DNA of 48,677 nt. Origin: Methylobacterium iners. GTDB lineage: Bacteria; Pseudomonadota; Alphaproteobacteria; Rhizobiales; Beijerinckiaceae. The notes beneath the pieces were generated by a model. The model was given only the letters and a program-made list of their open reading frames with translations. It did not search any database and was not told the DNA's origin. Below, in pieces: positions 16,847 to 25,986 of the stretch. Each line of letters starts with the position of its first letter. Within the stretch, counting starts at the first letter, position 1. Location: the NCBI RefSeq assembly GCF_022179305.1, contig NZ_BPQP01000047.1, positions 1 to 48,677 on the forward strand, written 5' to 3'. The position numbers and the translations under genes were made by a program.

Positions 16847-18097
16847 ATGACACGCCCTCTCCAGAGCCGCCGGATCCTCCTCGTCATCGGCGGTGGGATC
16901 GCGGCCTACAAGGCTCTCGACTTGATCCGCCGCCTACGCGAGCGCGGCGCCAGCGTCCGGCCCCTGCTGACCAAGGGCGCCCAGGAATTCGTGACCCCGC
17001 TCGCCGCCGCCGCGCTCGCGGGGGAGCGCGCCCATACCGACCTGTTCGACCGGGCCGACGAGGCCGAGATCGGCCATATCCGGCTCGCCCGCGACGCCGA
17101 CGCCGTCGTCGTGGCGCCGGCCACCGCGAGCCTGATGGCGCGGATGGCTGCGGGCGACGCCTCCGACCTCGCCGCGACGGTGCTTCTCGCCACGACCCTG
17201 CCGATCCTGATCGCGCCGGCCATGAATGTCCGGATGTGGCAGCACCCCGCGACGCGGCGCAATCTCGCGACCCTCAGGAGCGACGGCGTCCGGGTCGTCG
17301 GGCCGAACGAGGGTTCGATGGCCGAGGCCGAGACCGGGCCGGGCCGTCTCGCCGAGCCGCACGAGATCGCCGACGCTCTCGAGGCCATGCTGGCCGAGAG
17401 CCGCCCGGCCGGCGGCTTCGGCTTCCTGTCCGGCAGGACGAAGCCCGGGCCGCTGGCAGGACGGCGCGTCCTCGTGACCTCCGGCCCGACCCATGAGCCG
17501 ATTGACCCCGTGCGCTATCTCGCCAACCGCTCCTCCGGCCGGCAGGGCCACGCCATCGCCGCCGCCGCCGCCGCCGCCGGGGCGACCGTGACGCTCATCT
17601 CCGGGCCCGTGGCGATCCCCGATCCACCCGGCGCCAAGGTCGTGCGGGTCGGGACAGCGCGCGAGATGCTGGAGGCGGTCGAGGCGGCGCTGCCCACCGA
17701 CGTCGCGGTGTTCTGCGCGGCGGTGGGCGATTGGCGCCCGGCGGAGGCACGGGGCGCCAAGATCAAGAAGGATGGCACTGCGCCGGCGCCCCTCGCCCTC
17801 GTCGAGAACCCGGACATCCTCGCCACCATCGCGGGGCGGAGCGCCGACCGGCCCCGGCTGGTGGTCGGCTTCGCCGCCGAGACCGACCGGGTGATCGAGA
17901 ACGCGCGGGAAAAGATCGCCCGGAAGGGCTGCGATCTGCTCGTGGCCAACGACGTCTCGCACGAGGGCGGGGTGATGGGAGGCGCGCGCAACAGCGTGCA
18001 CCTCCTCGGGCGCGACGGCGCCCTCGAATCCTGGCCGGAACTCGACAAGGACGAGGTCGGGCGACGGCTCGTCGAGCGCTTCGCCGCGATGCTTTGA
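16847..18097 (+). CDS. coaBC: Bifunctional phosphopantothenoylcysteine decarboxylase / phosphopantothenate-cysteine ligase
   Basis: 416-aa CoaBC (Dfp) of coenzyme A biosynthesis. The N-terminal flavin-dependent decarboxylase half shows GGGIAAYKAL, the region with the active-site His (IGHIRLARDAD) and APAMNVRMW. The C-terminal CTP-dependent ligase half shows TSGPTHEPIDPVRYLANRSS and the lysine-rich KIKK. An in-frame ATG at 16826 would add seven residues; 16847 is preferred because the homologous core starts at once and AGG lies about 10 nt upstream. The ligase half includes seven alanines in a row encoded by seven GCC codons (17558-17578). Confidence 0.93.
   Translation: MTRPLQSRRILLVIGGGIAAYKALDLIRRLRERGASVRPLLTKGAQEFVTPLAAAALAGERAHTDLFDRADEAEIGHIRLARDADAVVVAPATASLMARMAAGDASDLAATVLLATTLPILIAPAMNVRMWQHPATRRNLATLRSDGVRVVGPNEGSMAEAETGPGRLAEPHEIADALEAMLAESRPAGGFGFLSGRTKPGPLAGRRVLVTSGPTHEPIDPVRYLANRSSGRQGHAIAAAAAAAGATVTLISGPVAIPDPPGAKVVRVGTAREMLEAVEAALPTDVAVFCAAVGDWRPAEARGAKIKKDGTAPAPLALVENPDILATIAGRSADRPRLVVGFAAETDRVIENAREKIARKGCDLLVANDVSHEGGVMGGARNSVHLLGRDGALESWPELDKDEVGRRLVERFAAML
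17558..17578 (+). repeat. (GCC)7 trinucleotide run inside coaBC
   Basis: Seven identical GCC codons encode Ala7 in the ligase domain next to the nucleotide-binding region. Slippage would change the alanine count without breaking the frame. Confidence 0.8.
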
Positions 18098-18104
18098 TCA
18101 AGAT

Positions 18105-18728
18105 CTACGAAGCGTACTTCACCGAGCAGCCATAGGGCTTCGAGGTCTTCACGCTCACCGGCTTGCCGGCCGCGATCTCGGTCAGCGCCGCGTCAACGTA
18201 GTTCTTGGCGGTCTTGAGGTCCTCGAGATTGGCCGAGGGCTTGTCGTCGATGCCGCCCTGGTAGAGCAGCGTGCCGTCGCCCGAGACGATGTACATGTGC
18301 GGCGTCGTCTTGGCGTCGTAGGCGCGCCCGATCGTGCCCGGGGCATCGAGGAGCACGGTGGTCGGCGCGGCGCCGCGGCTCTGCGTCAGGCGGTTGGCGC
18401 CCTGGCCGTCGACGGCGCCCTGCTCGCCCGGCGCCGAGGAGATCACGCTGAGCCAGACCACGCCGGCGGCCGTCCACTTCTTCTGGAGGGCCTGCATGGC
18501 CTGGCCGCCGTAATGCTTCATCACGAAGGGGCAATCGTGGTTCGTCCATTCGAGGACGACGGTCTTGCCCTTGAAATCCTCGAGCTTCACGGTCTTGCCG
18601 TCGGCATCGGTGGCGCTGAAAGCCGGGGCCGGCTTGCCGACCTGCGGCGCGGCGCTCGCCGCGAAGGGCAACGCCAGGAGCGCGCTACCGAGGCTCAGTC
18701 CCAGGAGGATACGGCGCGTCGTCGACAT
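18105..18728 (-). CDS. Periplasmic redoxin (AhpC/thioredoxin-fold protein)
   Basis: 207-aa protein with a Sec-type signal peptide (cleavage near residues 24-27) and a redoxin domain. Cys66 occupies the nucleophile position in WTNHDCPFVMKHY, so the usual CxxC second Cys is missing. A second Cys201 sits in the conserved C-terminal tail KPYGCSVKY and may form the disulfide with it. The gene ends 7 nt from the convergent coaBC stop. It lies directly downstream of a DsbD/ScsB-like reductase gene on the same strand, a plausible electron donor. The substrate is unknown. Confidence 0.82.
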   Translation of the reverse strand: MSTTRRILLGLSLGSALLALPFAASAAPQVGKPAPAFSATDADGKTVKLEDFKGKTVVLEWTNHDCPFVMKHYGGQAMQALQKKWTAAGVVWLSVISSAPGEQGAVDGQGANRLTQSRGAAPTTVLLDAPGTIGRAYDAKTTPHMYIVSGDGTLLYQGGIDDKPSANLEDLKTAKNYVDAALTEIAAGKPVSVKTSKPYGCSVKYAS

Positions 18729-18843
18729 CTCTCACCTCTTCGTGGTGGGCTCAGCGGGAGCGTTTGCGGGCAAAGTGAATACGGGTTCGCGTGAAGGAGA
18801 TGCGACAAGCGCGGGCGCTGCAGCGGTTCCCGTTACGCGGGGA

Positions 18844-21006
18844 TCATGGAAGCTGCCCCAGCGAGGCGCTGCGGTCGGTGACCGGCTTGGGCAGCCGCTC
18901 GATCTCCGCGAGCACCGCCCCCTGCGTCAGGATCTGCGGCAGCACGGTCGGCTCGCCGGCACCGCTATAGAGCAGGTAGAGCGGAACGCCGCTGCGGCCA
19001 TGCCGCTCCAGCAGCCGGGTGATCTCGGGATTCTGGTTGGTCCAGTCGCCCTTGAGATAGGTCACCCCACGCTCCCTGAAGGCGGCTTTCACCGCATCGG
19101 TCGCGAGCGCCGTGCGCTCGTTGACCTGGCAGGTGATGCACCAGGCCGCGGTCATGTTGACGAAGACCGGGCGGCGCTCGGCGAGGAGCATGTCGAGCCG
19201 CGCCTGGGTGAAGGCCTCGACCCCGCCCGCTCCGGCGGCCACCCCCGACGCGGAGAGGCGGTCGCGATCGATGCTCAGGGAGAGGCCGATCAGGGCGGCG
19301 AGCGCGGCCAGCGCCGCACCGCGCCCGAGCGGCCGTCCGACCGGGCCGGCATCCCCGGCCCGCTCCCAGATCCAGGCGGCGAAGGCGACGAGGACGAGGC
19401 CGATCAGCCCGGCGAGCAGCCCCGTCGGTCCGACCTGCTGGGCCAGCACCCAGACGAGCCAGGCCACGGTGGCGTAAATCGGGAAGGCAAGCGCGCCCTT
19501 CAGGGTCTCCATCCAAGCGCCGGGCCGGGGCAGGCGCCGCACGGCCGCGGGCCAGGTCGTCAGGATGAGGAAGGGCAGCGCCAGGCCCAGGCCCAGGCTC
19601 GCGAAGACGGCGAGGCTCACGCCGGCCGATTGCGTCAGCGCGAAGCCCACCGCCGAGCCCATGAAGGGCGCCGTGCAGGGCGTCGCCACGACGGTCGCGA
19701 GGACGCCCGTGAAGAAGGAGCCCTGCAGGCCGGCCCGCCGGGTCAGGCCGTCACCGATCCCGGCGAGCCGACCGCCGACATGGACCACGCCCGACAGGCT
19801 GAGGCCCATGGCGAAGAGCAGGTAGGCAAGGCCCGCGACGACGAGCGGCGATTGCAGCTGGTAGCCCCAGCCGATCCCGGCGCCCGCGCCTTTCAGCGCG
19901 ATGAGGAGGCCGGCGAGTGCGAGGAAGGCGGCGAGCACGCCCGCGGTGTAGGCGAGCCCGTGAAGCCGGACGCGGCCCGGCGGCTCGCCGGAATGCTTCA
20001 CTAGGCTCAGGACCTTGATCGAGAGAATCGGGAAGACGCAGGGCATCAGGTTGAGGAGAAGCCCGCCGAGGAAGGCGAGCCCGGCCGCGCTCAGCAGAGT
20101 CAGGTTCTCCGCGGGCTCCGGCGCGGCCGTCGGCGATGCCGCGGCCGGCACGGCCGCCGGCGCCGGGGCCTCACCGATCGCGAAGGCGTTGCGGACCGTG
20201 CCGTCGCCCGTCTCCTCCTCGATGACCAGAACGCCGGGCAGTTCCGCGGGCGTCGCCTCGCTTGCACTGCCGCGCGCGAGCGACAGGCGCAGGCTGGCCG
20301 CATCGACGGAGACATCCTGCTTGGCAGCGTGCTCGATCGCCGTCTCGGAATAGGGGAAGAAGGCGACCGAGCGGATCCTGTCCTCCCGCAGGCCAGTCGC
20401 CTCGACCTGGAGAACGAGGCGATTGCCCTCGGCCGACAGCCGGGCCGGCCAAGGCGAGGCCGTCGGCAGGGCGGCGCGGGCCTGCGCGAAAAGCGCGCGG
20501 TTCTGCGGGTTCGCGCCGGTGCTGGTGCCCTCGGCCGCCACGGGCAGGTCGAGCCGCAGCTCGGCCGAGCCCGGCACGCATTCGCGCTCGCAGACGAGGT
20601 AGTCGAGCTTGGCCGCGAGCCGGACCGGCTTGCCGGGGGCGAGGTCCGCCGGCGGCGTTACCTCCGTGAGAAGGACGGTCTCGTTCTCGAAGCCGAAATT
20701 CATGAGGTGCGAGACGGGGATGCGACTCGGCGTCGGCCATTGGATCGGACCGGTGGAGAAGCCCGGCGGCAGCCTCCAGGCGGCTTCCGGCGGCAGGCCG
20801 GAATCGCCGGGATTGCGCCAGTAGACGTGCCAGTGCGGCTTCATCACCATCCGGATGCCGACGGTGAAGGGCTCGCCGGCCCGGATCGCCGCCGGCTCCG
20901 CGACGAGGCTCGCCAGCACGAGGTCGGCAGGCGGCTTGCCGCCCTGCGCCCGGGCGCTCGGGAGGCCGAGGAGGACGAGGGCTAGGAGGGCGAGAAGCCG
21001 GGTCAT
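18844..21006 (-). CDS. dsbD: Thiol:disulfide interchange protein, DsbD/ScsB type
   Basis: 720-aa inner-membrane protein carrying electrons from cytoplasmic thioredoxin to the periplasm. After a signal peptide (to about residue 20) comes an N-terminal periplasmic domain with a Cys pair (LVCERECVPG). The transmembrane core has one Cys in NLMPCVFPIL and one in VVATPCTAPFMG, and the C-terminal thioredoxin domain has the active site WCITC. The long N-terminal domain suits the ScsB subgroup linked to copper and oxidative stress. The ATG at 21006 starts a normal signal peptide; the upstream extension to 21051 does not. The redoxin gene follows on the same strand. Confidence 0.88.
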   Translation of the reverse strand: MTRLLALLALVLLGLPSARAQGGKPPADLVLASLVAEPAAIRAGEPFTVGIRMVMKPHWHVYWRNPGDSGLPPEAAWRLPPGFSTGPIQWPTPSRIPVSHLMNFGFENETVLLTEVTPPADLAPGKPVRLAAKLDYLVCERECVPGSAELRLDLPVAAEGTSTGANPQNRALFAQARAALPTASPWPARLSAEGNRLVLQVEATGLREDRIRSVAFFPYSETAIEHAAKQDVSVDAASLRLSLARGSASEATPAELPGVLVIEEETGDGTVRNAFAIGEAPAPAAVPAAASPTAAPEPAENLTLLSAAGLAFLGGLLLNLMPCVFPILSIKVLSLVKHSGEPPGRVRLHGLAYTAGVLAAFLALAGLLIALKGAGAGIGWGYQLQSPLVVAGLAYLLFAMGLSLSGVVHVGGRLAGIGDGLTRRAGLQGSFFTGVLATVVATPCTAPFMGSAVGFALTQSAGVSLAVFASLGLGLALPFLILTTWPAAVRRLPRPGAWMETLKGALAFPIYATVAWLVWVLAQQVGPTGLLAGLIGLVLVAFAAWIWERAGDAGPVGRPLGRGAALAALAALIGLSLSIDRDRLSASGVAAGAGGVEAFTQARLDMLLAERRPVFVNMTAAWCITCQVNERTALATDAVKAAFRERGVTYLKGDWTNQNPEITRLLERHGRSGVPLYLLYSGAGEPTVLPQILTQGAVLAEIERLPKPVTDRSASLGQLP

Positions 21007-21129
21007 CGGGTCCCTTGTTGGATCGGAAACGCGGGGACGTCCCTGGTGCACAATCTAGGTCCGTTCGACCGGCGGACAAAATCCCGGCGCCGTGAGCCGG
21101 CCGCGACGGGGCGTCCCAGGCTCCGGGCC

Positions 21130-22974
21130 CTATTTCGTGCCGCCGATCGGCCGGGTTACGTCGTCGAGCCAGGCCCGCGTCTGCGCATCGACCTGAGGCG
21201 AGAGCGCTGCGCGCACCCTTGCGTGGTAGGCGTCGATCCAGGCGATTTCACGCTCGCTCAGGAGCTCCGGCTCGATCAGCGCGGGATCGTAGGGCGCCAG
21301 CGTCAGGGTCTCGAAGCCGCGCATCGGGCGCTCGGCGCCCGGGATCGCGAGCTCCTCCACCAGGATCAGGTTCTCGATCCGAATGCCGTAGGCGCCCGCC
21401 CGGTAGTAGCCGGGCTCGTTCGAGAGGATCATGCCGGGCTGCAGCGCCGTCGTGCCGGTCTTGGCGATGCGCTGCGGACCCTCGTGCACGGAGAGGAAGG
21501 CGCCGACGCCGTGGCCGGTGCCGTGGTCGAAGTCGAGCCCGGCCTCCCAGAGGGGTGCCCGGGCGAAGGCGTCGATCTGGGCGCCGGTCGTGCCTTTCGG
21601 GAATGTCGCCGCGGCGATTGCGACGTGGCCCTTGAGCACGCGGGTGTAGCGCTCGCGCATCTCGGGGCTCGGCGTGCCGATGGCGATCGTGCGGGTGATG
21701 TCGGTGGTCCCGTCGGCGTATTGGGCGCCGGAATCGATGAGGAAGAGCTCGCCCTCGCCCACCGCCCGATCGGTGGCCCGGGTCACCCGGTAATGCACGA
21801 TCGCCCCGTTCGGGCCGCTGCCCGAGATTGTCGGGAACGACACGTCGCGCAGCAGCCCGGTCTCGGCGCGGAAATCCTCCAGGACCTCGACGGCCTCGAT
21901 CTCGGTGAGGCCGCCCTGCCCTGCCCGGCCGGCGAGCCAGGCGAGGAAGCGCGTCACCGCGGCCCCGTCGCGCAGGTGGGCGGCGCGGGCGCCCGCGATC
22001 TCGGCCTCGTTCTTGACCGCCTTCAACGCCGTGATTGGGTCGGGGCCGAGATCCGCCACGCCGCCGGCGGCCTCGATCCGGGTCTTGAGGGCGTAGGCCC
22101 CGGTCGCGGAATCGAGCCTGACGCGCTTGGCCCTGGCCGAGGCGGCGTCGAGGGCCTCAGGGAAGGCGTCCGAGGGCCTTAAGTCGGCAAGCTCCGCCAG
22201 TGCCGCGCGCAGGTCCGCTGCCACCCTCTCCGAGCCGAGATACAGGCCGGCCCGGCCCTCGCGCGGCACCACCGCGTAGCCCAGCGCCAGGGGCGTGTGG
22301 GCGACGTCCGCGCCGCGCAGATTGAAGGTCCAGGCGAGGTTGTGCGGGTCGGAGATCACCAGCGCGTCGCAAGGTGCCTTTTCCAGCGCGGCGCGGATGC
22401 GGGCGAGCTTGTCGGCCGTGCTCTCGCCCGCGAGTTCCGGGGGATGGGCGACGATCGCGCCGGCGGGCCGCCCCGGCCTGTCGGCCCAGACGGCATCGAC
22501 GGGGTTGCGGGCGACGGGCTGCAGGCTCGCGCCGGCCTTCGCGACCGCCCGCTCCAGACGCGCGACCCCGTCCGGCGTGTGCAGCCAGGGATCGTAGCCG
22601 AGGATCGACCCGGCCCCGAAATGCGCCTCGATCCAGGCCTCCGGGGCGGTCTCGGCAATCGCCACCGGCGTGATCGCCGCCGTATCGACCTGCTCGGGCG
22701 CCTGAAGGGTGTAGCGGCCGTCGACGAACAGGGCGGCCTCCGCGGCGAGGACGACGGCCGTGCCCGCCGACCCCGTGAAGCCGGTGAGCCAGGCCAAGCG
22801 CTCGGCGTCGGGCGGGACGTATTCCGATTGGTGCTCGTCGGCCCGCGGCACCACGAAGCCGTCGAGGCCGGCCGCGCGCATCGCCTCGCGCAGGGCCGAG
22901 ATCCGGGCCGCGCCCTCGCGATGGCCCGGATCATCGAAGGTCTGGAAACGGCGTCGGGTCGCGGAGTCTGCCAT
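21130..22974 (-). CDS. Xaa-Pro aminopeptidase (M24B, long aminopeptidase P type)
   Basis: 614-aa M24 metallopeptidase that removes an N-terminal residue preceding proline. It has the three-domain layout of eukaryote-like aminopeptidase P. The dinuclear metal ligands are recognisable: Asp in FLIDSGAQY, Asp in GTTDITRT, His in GTGHGVGAFLSVHE, Glu in SNEPGYY and Glu in IRIENL. The frame stays open another 1,047 nt upstream through prmA, but those residues are prmA read in a wrong frame. The ATG at 22974 gives MADSATRR and the normal length. Confidence 0.9.
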   Translation of the reverse strand: MADSATRRRFQTFDDPGHREGAARISALREAMRAAGLDGFVVPRADEHQSEYVPPDAERLAWLTGFTGSAGTAVVLAAEAALFVDGRYTLQAPEQVDTAAITPVAIAETAPEAWIEAHFGAGSILGYDPWLHTPDGVARLERAVAKAGASLQPVARNPVDAVWADRPGRPAGAIVAHPPELAGESTADKLARIRAALEKAPCDALVISDPHNLAWTFNLRGADVAHTPLALGYAVVPREGRAGLYLGSERVAADLRAALAELADLRPSDAFPEALDAASARAKRVRLDSATGAYALKTRIEAAGGVADLGPDPITALKAVKNEAEIAGARAAHLRDGAAVTRFLAWLAGRAGQGGLTEIEAVEVLEDFRAETGLLRDVSFPTISGSGPNGAIVHYRVTRATDRAVGEGELFLIDSGAQYADGTTDITRTIAIGTPSPEMRERYTRVLKGHVAIAAATFPKGTTGAQIDAFARAPLWEAGLDFDHGTGHGVGAFLSVHEGPQRIAKTGTTALQPGMILSNEPGYYRAGAYGIRIENLILVEELAIPGAERPMRGFETLTLAPYDPALIEPELLSEREIAWIDAYHARVRAALSPQVDAQTRAWLDDVTRPIGGTK

Positions 22975-23015
22975 GGCGAGAGCGTTACGCCGGGCCTGAG
23001 CCAGCGGCAACGTCC

Positions 23016-23936
23016 CTAGCGGCGCAGGCGCGGGGCCGCCCCGCCGCGCCGCAGGACGAGCGTCGCCCAGCCCTCGATCACGCCCTTCTCGGCCAGGTGG
23101 AAGCCGCGATGGCGGTAGGTGGAGAGGACGCCCGGGACGTCCCGCTCGATCAGCCCCGACAGGATGAGCACGCCGCGATCGGCGACGGTCGCCGTCAGCG
23201 AGGGCGCGAGGCGCTTGAGGGGTCGGGCCAGGATGTTGGCGAAGACGATGTCGAAGCGCCGCGGACGATCCGCCAGGGCATGACGCACGCCCGGGCCTTG
23301 GTAGAGCCGGACCAGGGGGCCGAGGCCGTTGAGGCGGGCGTTGCCCTTCGCCGTCGTCACCGCCTCCGGATCGAGGTCGCCCGCGATCACCGGCCGGTGC
23401 AGAGCCCTGGCCGCGGCGAAGGCGAGGATGCCCGTGCCGGTGCCGACGTCGAGGACATGGGCCGGCCGGCCGCGCTTGAGCGACCCCGCGAGTGCCCGCA
23501 GGCAGCCCAGCGTGGTACCGTGATGGCCGGTGCCGAAGGCGAGCGCCGCCTCGATCTCGATGGCGAGGTCGTTCGGCCGGACCCTGTCGCGGTCGTGGAA
23601 GCCGTGGACCAGGAAGCGGCCGGCGCGCACGGGCTTCAGCCCCTCGAGGGAGGTGCGGACCCAATCCTGCTGGTCGATCGTCTCGAACGTCGCGACGTCG
23701 GCCTGCGGACCCACAACGGGACGGATCAGGTCGCGGATCATGGCCTCGTCGGGCGCATCCGCGAAGTAGGCCTCCAGCCTCCAGGTGCGGCCGTCCTCCG
23801 CCTCGAAGGCAGCGACCGCCGTCTGCGTCGGATCGAACATCTCGCCGAGCAGATCGGTCATGACCCGCGCCGAGCCCTCGTCGGTGAGGAGCCGCAGCAC
23901 GTGCGTCGGGCGGTGGGGCGGCAGGCCTTCGAGCAT
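23016..23936 (-). CDS. prmA: Ribosomal protein L11 methyltransferase PrmA
   Basis: 306-aa SAM-dependent methyltransferase that trimethylates ribosomal protein L11 and is not essential in studied species. An N-terminal substrate-recognition part is followed by the Rossmann methyltransferase fold with the PrmA signature FGTGHHGTT, the SAM-binding DVGTGTGILA, the acidic GDLDPEAV and the catalytic-region NILARPL. It lies 41 nt upstream of the aminopeptidase P gene on the same strand and is probably cotranscribed. Confidence 0.92.
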   Translation of the reverse strand: MLEGLPPHRPTHVLRLLTDEGSARVMTDLLGEMFDPTQTAVAAFEAEDGRTWRLEAYFADAPDEAMIRDLIRPVVGPQADVATFETIDQQDWVRTSLEGLKPVRAGRFLVHGFHDRDRVRPNDLAIEIEAALAFGTGHHGTTLGCLRALAGSLKRGRPAHVLDVGTGTGILAFAAARALHRPVIAGDLDPEAVTTAKGNARLNGLGPLVRLYQGPGVRHALADRPRRFDIVFANILARPLKRLAPSLTATVADRGVLILSGLIERDVPGVLSTYRHRGFHLAEKGVIEGWATLVLRRGGAAPRLRR

Positions 23937-24110
23937 GGCGAGCCTCTAACACCCGCGACCCTGCGCCGCTACGGGCCGCGGCTGCACCGCAAGACGCCAC
24001 GAGTGCCGAATTCTTAGTCACGGGGCCGGAACGGCGGATCGCCTCCCGCGTTCACGGTGGCTTCTCTTGCGGGCCGGTTACGAGGTTGGCTCGACCATCG
24101 AGGTTGCGTT
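23937..24110. other. Intergenic region between prmA and a small ORF
   Basis: 174 bp between divergent genes. I see no coding sequence, no clear hairpin and no convincing promoter hexamers. It presumably carries the prmA promoter. Confidence 0.5.
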
Positions 24111-24317
24111 GTGCGTATGAAGATCAAGCGGGCCGGCCGCCGTGCGCCGGTGGTCCTCGCGCGGGGGCCCGGCTCCAGCCGAAAGGCCGCGCAGACCAGG
24201 GCCGCGCTTGCCGACGCCGAAGTGCTGTCCGAGCCGCTGCCGGGACCGATGCTGGTCCTCCTGAGTCGTCTGCACCGGTCCGAGCAGCTCCAGAGCGACG
24301 AGGACGAGCGGGGCTGA
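24111..24317 (+). CDS. Small hypothetical protein
   Basis: 68-aa basic, hydrophilic protein with no recognised domain. The GTG at 24111 has GAGG (24100-24103) 7 nt upstream, better spaced than for the ATG at 24117. Third codon positions are strongly G/C, as expected of a real gene in this genome. The sequence holds VVLARGPGSSRKAAQT and then a moderately hydrophobic PMLVLLSRL before an acidic end. A 183-aa open frame on the other strand covers the same stretch and extends into modA; I consider that a shadow. The region 24318-24471 before modA shows nothing recognisable, and I see no ModE-type operator. Confidence 0.45.
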   Translation: MRMKIKRAGRRAPVVLARGPGSSRKAAQTRAALADAEVLSEPLPGPMLVLLSRLHRSEQLQSDEDERG

Positions 24318-24471
24318 GCCTGGGCCGACGCGAGCCGTGGCCCGCCCGTTTCCTTCCGCTCGGCGTCCTGACCGAAAGTGATGCGTGACCCTATGCGCCC
24401 GCCGATACCCTAGCCTTGAGAGCGCAAAGCATCGTATCGACGGTTCCGACCTTGGCAGGCGGAGCGGTTCC

Positions 24472-25257
24472 ATGCGGCAGACCAGGCGGATGTGGCTCGG
24501 CGGCTTGCTTGCCCTTGCCCTCGCAGCACCCCCGGTCCGCGCCGAGGAGCCGGTCCTCGTCTTCGCCGCAGCGAGCCTCAAGAACGCGCTGGACGAAGCC
24601 AGCGCCGCCTGGACCAGGCAGACCGGCAAGACGGCCAGGATCTCCTACGCGGCCTCAAGCGCGCTCGCCAAGCAGATCGAAGCCGGCGCGCCCGCGGACC
24701 TGTTCTTCTCGGCCGACCTCGACTGGATGGACTACGCCACCAAGGCGAATGCGATCGACCCTGGGACACGCACCAACCTCCTGCGCAACGCCCTCGTCCT
24801 CATCGCGCCGAAGGCCGAGCGGGTCAGCCTCGAGCTGAGGCCCGGGCTCGACCTGACGAAGGCGCTCGGCACCGGCCGGCTCGCCGTCGCCAATGTCGAC
24901 GCCGTGCCCGCGGGCAAGTACGGCCGGGCCGCCCTGGAGACGCTGGGCGCCTGGAACGGCGTCAAGGACAGGCTGGCCCAGGCCGAGAACGTGCGCGCCG
25001 CCCTGCTCCTCGTCTCGCGCGGCGAGGCGCCGCTGGGCATCGTCTACGCCACCGACGCCGCCTCGGACCCGAATGTGACGATCGTTGCCACCTTCCCGGC
25101 CGAGAGCCACCCACCGGTAATCTATCCCATCGCGCGCACGCAAGGCTCGAAGAACCCGAATGCGGCCGCCCTCCTCGCCTATCTGCGCAGCCCGGCCGCG
25201 CGGGTGTTCTTCGAGCGCCAGGGCTTCCTCATGATTGGGGCCGAGAACCGGACCTGA
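24472..25257 (+). CDS. modA: Molybdate ABC transporter substrate-binding protein
   Basis: 261-aa periplasmic binding protein with a signal peptide (cleavage near AEEP, residue ~24). It shows the ModA core FAAASLKNALDE, AASSALAKQIEAGAPAD and FSADLDWMDY, then ANVDAVPAGKYGR. The ATG at 24472 is chosen over the upstream in-frame ATG at 24385 because it starts the signal peptide. It is the first gene of a modABC operon and would supply molybdenum for enzymes such as formate or xanthine dehydrogenases. A tungstate preference cannot be excluded. Confidence 0.93.
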   Translation: MRQTRRMWLGGLLALALAAPPVRAEEPVLVFAAASLKNALDEASAAWTRQTGKTARISYAASSALAKQIEAGAPADLFFSADLDWMDYATKANAIDPGTRTNLLRNALVLIAPKAERVSLELRPGLDLTKALGTGRLAVANVDAVPAGKYGRAALETLGAWNGVKDRLAQAENVRAALLLVSRGEAPLGIVYATDAASDPNVTIVATFPAESHPPVIYPIARTQGSKNPNAAALLAYLRSPAARVFFERQGFLMIGAENRT

Positions 25258-25271
25258 CGGCCAGCCCCCTC

Positions 25272-25964
25272 GTGCTCGTTCTGACCCCCGAGGAGTGGAA
25301 CGCCGTCGTCCTCAGCCTGAAGGTCGCAGCCGTCGCGACGCTCGCGAGCCTCGGCCCCGGCCTCCTCGTCGCGATGCTGCTGGCGCGGGGGCGCTTTCCC
25401 GGGCGCGCTCTCCTCGATGGCCTCGTCCACCTGCCGCTGATCCTGCCGCCTGTGGTCACCGGCTACCTGCTGCTCCTCGCCTTCGGCCGCCGCGGCTTGG
25501 CGGGGTCGGCCTTGGCCGAGATCGGCATCGTCTTCGCCTTCCGCTGGACCGGGGCGGCGCTGGCCTGCGCCATCATGGGCTTCCCGCTGATGGTGCGCGC
25601 CATGCGCCTCTCGATCGAGGCCGTGGACCGGCGGCTCGAACAGGCGGCGGCGACTTTGGGCGCGCGGCCGCTTGCCGTGTTCCTCACCGTCACCCTTCCG
25701 CTGAGCCTGCCCGGCATCCTGGCCGGCGCAGTCCTCGCCTTCGCCAAGGCGATGGGCGAGTTCGGCGCCACCATCACCTTCGTCTCCAACATCCCCGGCG
25801 AGACCCAGACGCTGCCCTCCGCCATCTACACCCTCACGCAGGTGCCGGGCGGAGAGGCCGGCGCACTGCGCCTGACTCTGATCTCGGTCGCATTGTCGAT
25901 GGCGGCGCTGCTCCTGTCGGAGCTGCTGGCGCGGCGGCTCGGGCGTCGGCTGGGGGCGGGATGA
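25272..25964 (+). CDS. modB: Molybdate ABC transporter permease
   Basis: 230-aa inner-membrane permease with about five hydrophobic helices. The cytoplasmic coupling loop has the binding-protein-dependent transport signature EQAAATLGARPLAVFLTVTLP and AKAMGEFGATITF. The GTG at 25272, 14 nt after the modA stop, gives normal ModB length. The frame is open upstream across modA, but without transporter sequence there. It ends 22 nt before modC. Confidence 0.92.
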   Translation: MLVLTPEEWNAVVLSLKVAAVATLASLGPGLLVAMLLARGRFPGRALLDGLVHLPLILPPVVTGYLLLLAFGRRGLAGSALAEIGIVFAFRWTGAALACAIMGFPLMVRAMRLSIEAVDRRLEQAAATLGARPLAVFLTVTLPLSLPGILAGAVLAFAKAMGEFGATITFVSNIPGETQTLPSAIYTLTQVPGGEAGALRLTLISVALSMAALLLSELLARRLGRRLGAG

Positions 25965-25986
25965 GGGTTTTGCTCCCGGCCCCGCC

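Noticed and set aside
21130-24021. 963-aa possible fusion of aminopeptidase P with upstream sequence
   Set aside because: The upstream part is prmA read out of frame; the aminopeptidase has its own ATG and normal length.
24078-24629. 183-codon minus-strand frame overlapping the small ORF and modA
   Set aside because: It runs into the modA signal-peptide region, where the plus strand is certain, and its composition is a shadow of that strand.
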